Below are positions 41,712-44,402 of a stretch of 44,402 nt of DNA, in pieces. The DNA comes from a bacterium. Its GTDB lineage: Bacteria > SZUA-79 > Acidulodesulfobacterales > Acidulodesulfobacteraceae. The translations under genes and the position numbers were made by a program. Under the pieces are notes generated by a model. That model was not told the origin of the DNA. It saw only the letters and a list, made by a program, of their open reading frames with translations, and did no database searches. Positions within the stretch are counted from its first letter, which is position 1. Every line of letters starts with the position of its first letter. The stretch is from assembly GCA_021813595.1 (NCBI GenBank), contig JAKAKF010000091.1, positions 1 through 44,402 of the forward strand. The letters are read 5' to 3'.

Positions 41712-42221
41712 TCACTTTATCATGCCTTCTATAAGTTTATGCTCTCCAGTCGTAAATATCTTATCTATATCTAAAAGTATTATCAGTCTTTCGTCGAGTT
41801 TTCCGACGCCTTTAATATAGTCGGAATCAAGTCCTGCTATTAACGGCGGCGGCGGCTGTATGGTCGAAGAGTTAATCCTTAAAACTTCCGACACGCTGTC
41901 CACGATTAAACCTATAGTTTTATTCATTATGTTTACTACGATAATTCTGGTTTCTTTAGTCGCTTCTTTAATATTAAGATGGAATTTCTTTCTTATATCC
42001 ACTATAGGTATGACCCTTCCTCTTAAATTGATTACCCCTTCTACAAAATCGGGAGCTTTTGGAACTTTTGTAATTTCGACTACCCTGTTTATCTCCTGAA
42101 CTTTTAAAATATCCAGCGCAAATTCTTCGTTGCCTAATTTAAAAGTAACAAGCTGGACTATTTCGTCCGACGAAGAATGTTCCCCTGCGGAAACTTGGTT
42201 TTTTTTATTTTCCGTATCCAT
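41712..42221 (-). CDS. cheW: Chemotaxis coupling protein CheW
   Basis: The 169-residue protein is one CheW domain: QLVTFKLGNEEFALDILKVQ, EINRVVEITKVPKAPDFVEGVINLRGRVIPIVDIRKKF and IGLIVDSVSEVLRI are all typical. CheW links chemoreceptors to the CheA kinase in the array. A short acidic N-terminus of about 20 residues precedes the domain. It lies 49 bases after cheB and 5 bases before the ParA-family gene. This is the ordinary CheW of the operon, while the 40103 gene is a second, extended one. Confidence 0.95.
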   Translation of the reverse strand: MDTENKKNQVSAGEHSSSDEIVQLVTFKLGNEEFALDILKVQEINRVVEITKVPKAPDFVEGVINLRGRVIPIVDIRKKFHLNIKEATKETRIIVVNIMNKTIGLIVDSVSEVLRINSSTIQPPPPLIAGLDSDYIKGVGKLDERLIILLDIDKIFTTGEHKLIEGMIK

Positions 42222-42270
42222 AAATCCTGTTCCTCCTAAAATTATATATGTTTATCTATGATATAAATAG

Positions 42271-43356
42271 TCAACACTCCGTCTCTCTAATAATTTGGTC
42301 GGATATTTTATATATCGGCAGAATCGAATCGGCAACGCCGGCATCGACTACGGCTTTCGGCATACCGTAAACGACGCAGGTAGCTTCGTCCTGCGCTATG
42401 GTTCTGCCGCCGCTCTCTTTAATTTTTTTCATACCGGCAAGACCGTCGGAACCCATACCGGTCAATATAACGCCGAGAGCCCTGCCCGGATATAATTTTG
42501 CGACCGATTCCATCATTACCGAAACGGACGGTCTGTTTATAAGGTCTTCGGGCTCCGTAGAAAGCGAAATTTTATAACCTTCCCTTAAGTCTTTAACTAA
42601 AGTCAAATGCTTATCTCCAGGCGACAAATAGGCGTTTCCGGGTTTAATTATTTCTCCTCCGGATGCTTCTGAAACTTTTATGTGAGATAAAGACGACAGC
42701 CTTTCTGCAAAAGAACCCGTAAACGCTTTTGGCATATGCTGGACGAGAATAATAGGCACCGGAAAATTTCCCGGAATTTTAGGTATAACGTCCTGCAGGG
42801 CTTTTGGTCCGCCGGTAGAAGAACCTATCGCTACGATATCTATTTTACCGCCGTTTTTGCGGTTACAAGAAGCCTCTATCGATGATCCTTCCTGGTTAAT
42901 TTTGTTAGCCTTAGGTTCTGCCTCATGTTTTTCGCTTTTCCTGAAAAAATATTTTTTTGCGGTAATAGCTCTTATTTTAGAAACTAAATCGTCTTTTACT
43001 TTTAAAATATTAAGCGATACGTTTGAAAGGTTTTTCGGAATATAATCGGCCGCCCCTATATCTAAAGCGTCCAATGTTTCTTTGGCTCCTTCCTCAGTCA
43101 ACGAACTAAGCATTATGACGGGCAAAGGATGTTTCTCCATAATTATCTTAAGCGCGGTAAGTCCGTCCATAACGGGCATTTCTATATCCATAGTAACTAT
43201 ATCGGGTTTTAACTCCTGTATCTGCCGTATTCCTTCCTCGCCGTTTTTCGCCATTCCTACGACTTTAATATCGTCGACGTCGTCGAAAAAAGAACTTATA
43301 GCCCTCCTCATAAAAGGCGAATCGTCTACTATTAAAACCCTTATAGGTTCAGCCAT
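42271..43356 (-). CDS. cheB: Chemotaxis methylesterase/response regulator CheB
   Basis: The 361-residue protein has a receiver domain (VLIVDDSPFMRR, phospho-Asp at about 57 in TMDIEMPVMDG), a variable linker, and a CheB methylesterase domain. The catalytic triad is visible as Ser about 180 in GSSTGGP, His about 207 in VQHMP and Asp about 304 in GMGSDG. CheB removes methyl groups from receptors and deamidates Gln when phosphorylated by CheA. Length is normal. No cheR is seen next to it. Confidence 0.97.
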   Translation of the reverse strand: MAEPIRVLIVDDSPFMRRAISSFFDDVDDIKVVGMAKNGEEGIRQIQELKPDIVTMDIEMPVMDGLTALKIIMEKHPLPVIMLSSLTEEGAKETLDALDIGAADYIPKNLSNVSLNILKVKDDLVSKIRAITAKKYFFRKSEKHEAEPKANKINQEGSSIEASCNRKNGGKIDIVAIGSSTGGPKALQDVIPKIPGNFPVPIILVQHMPKAFTGSFAERLSSLSHIKVSEASGGEIIKPGNAYLSPGDKHLTLVKDLREGYKISLSTEPEDLINRPSVSVMMESVAKLYPGRALGVILTGMGSDGLAGMKKIKESGGRTIAQDEATCVVYGMPKAVVDAGVADSILPIYKISDQIIRETEC

Positions 43357-43416
43357 AAATTTAAAGCTCCTTTCAAAATAATTTTTATCGGTATAATTTA
43401 TTTATTTTAACTTATC

Positions 43417-44402
43417 TTATCTTAAGCTTACGGCATCTATCATAGACGCAACGTCGATAATTAAAACTACTTTTCCGTCTCCGGTTATAGTAGCGCCGGA
43501 AATACCTTTGTATCCAAGCTGGTAATCTCCTAGTGATTTAATGACTACTTCCTCCTGTCCGAACAGGTCGTCCACTACTATGCCTATTTTTTTCTCGGCA
43601 AGAGCTACTACTACTACATAAATTTCCCTGTCGGAAGATTTAGCGTTTACGGAAGAAACGGCGCTTTCGCTTACGCCGAATTCTTCTCCGAGCCTCAACA
43701 ATGAAAGTACCGATTTTCTTAAATTGATGACCTCGTGCTTATCTATAGTCTGTATTGTCGATTCTTTTATCCTTAAAGTCTCCACTACCGAATTTAAAGG
43801 TATCGCAAATACTTCGTCTCCTATGCCTACTATTAAAGTCTGTATGATTGCGACCGTAAGCGGAAGTTTTAATATTATAGTCGAACCCTGTCCCGGAACT
43901 GAATTAATTTCTATAATACCGTTAAGTTTTTGAATATTCGTCTTAACGACGTCCATTCCTACCCCTCTTCCGGATATCTCGGTAGCTTTGTCTTTCGTGC
44001 TGAAACCGGGAGCAAAAATAAGATTTAAAGCATCTTTATCAGAAAGGCTCGCCGCGGTTTTTTCGTCTATTACTCCTTTTTCTACGGCTTTTCTTTTTAT
44101 TATCGCAGGGTCCATTCCTTTGCCGTCGTCTATAACCGATATAATAATGTAATTGCCCTCATGCTCGGCGCCTAACCTTATAGTTCCTCTTTCGGGCTTC
44201 CCGTTTAATTTTCTGGTTTCTTTGTCTTCGACTCCGTGGTCGACGCTGTTTCTGATTAAATGAACCAACGGATCTCCTATCTCTTCGATGACTGATTTAT
44301 CAAGTTCGGTTTCTTCGCCTGAAATTAGAAGTTCTATATCTTTGCCTAGTTCCCTCGAAAGGTCTCTTACCATCCTTGGGAATTTACTGAAAACCTTTTT
44401 TA
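43417..44402 (-). CDS. cheA: Chemotaxis histidine kinase CheA, C-terminal part (5' end beyond window)
   Basis: The frame is open to the right edge, and the nine codons before the first ATG (at 44373) read KKVFSKFPR, which continues the conserved CheA VFxRFPRMVRDL motif. The gene therefore starts outside the window. The visible part holds the ATPase domain (LVHLIRNSVDHGVE, VIDDGKGMD, APGFSTKDKATEISGRGVGMDVV) and the CheW-like regulatory P5 domain ending in VVLIIDVASMIDA. The P1 phosphotransfer, P2 and P3 domains lie upstream, so the phospho-His is not visible. It is first in the visible part of the chemotaxis operon. Confidence 0.96.
   Translation of the reverse strand, partial: KKVFSKFPRMVRDLSRELGKDIELLISGEETELDKSVIEEIGDPLVHLIRNSVDHGVEDKETRKLNGKPERGTIRLGAEHEGNYIIISVIDDGKGMDPAIIKRKAVEKGVIDEKTAASLSDKDALNLIFAPGFSTKDKATEISGRGVGMDVVKTNIQKLNGIIEINSVPGQGSTIILKLPLTVAIIQTLIVGIGDEVFAIPLNSVVETLRIKESTIQTIDKHEVINLRKSVLSLLRLGEEFGVSESAVSSVNAKSSDREIYVVVVALAEKKIGIVVDDLFGQEEVVIKSLGDYQLGYKGISGATITGDGKVVLIIDVASMIDAVSLR

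Overview
The window is AT-rich bacterial DNA with tightly packed genes. It holds a flagellar gene set with L- and P-ring genes (flgH, flgI, flgA), a type IV secretion system (T4SS) with an outer-membrane-type VirB9/VirB10 core, a futalosine-pathway menaquinone gene (mqnC), and csrA next to fliW. Together these point to a Gram-negative, flagellated, probably anaerobic or microaerophilic bacterium of the deltaproteobacterial (Desulfobacterota) type. A lineage such as Ca. Acidulodesulfobacterales is a guess from overall style only. No rRNA, tRNA, CRISPR array or insertion-sequence transposase gene was found.

Region 1 (1-13083, all minus strand) is one T4SS operon read from high to low coordinates: VirB2-like pilin, VirB3/TraL-like, VirB4 ATPase, VirB5-like, VirB6-like, VirB8-like, VirB10, a MoxR/RavA-type AAA+ ATPase, VirD4 coupling ATPase, a small glycine-rich membrane protein, a VirB9-like protein, and a lipoprotein that runs off the left edge. 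No VirB11, VirB1 or relaxase is visible. The MoxR ATPase translationally coupled to VirD4 is the most unusual part of this cluster.

Region 2 (13317-19242, minus) is mixed chromosomal and signalling DNA: a YbgC-type thioesterase, two stand-alone receiver proteins, a 978-aa hybrid histidine kinase (Rossmann-like, PAS, kinase, two receivers, degenerate GGDEF), a DksA-type protein and mqnC.

Region 3 (19288-38383) is mainly flagellar. It begins with fliI and a FlgJ-type rod protein fused to a lytic transglycosylase, then motA-motB on the plus strand. Next come a PilZ-like protein, a small unknown, and a plus-strand trio (HD-GYP/HDOD-associated N-terminal module, HDOD, GGDDF). The minus-strand series flgF-flgG-flgA-flgH-flgI-flgM-flgN-flgK-flgL-csrA-fliW follows, with a good sigma-54 type site upstream of flgF and a possible sigma-28 site upstream of flgM. 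A DsrE-like small gene and a YcgR-like PilZ gene lie on the plus strand next to it.

Region 4 (38380-44402, minus) is a chemotaxis operon: cheA (cut by the right edge), cheB, cheW, a ParA-family ATPase, a second CheW-domain protein with a long N-terminal extension, a 98-aa protein, a FliK-like protein and a stand-alone FlhB C-terminal domain. The ParA plus CheW-extension pair resembles the ParC/ParP chemoreceptor-array positioning system.

No gap between genes exceeds 300 bases. The larger gaps are 13084-13316 (T4SS upstream region and a short palindrome), 21570-21807 (divergent flgJ/motA, no clear promoter seen), 29182-29423 (palindromic repeats between flgK and flgL) and 37051-37285 (sigma-54 type site and one repeat copy).
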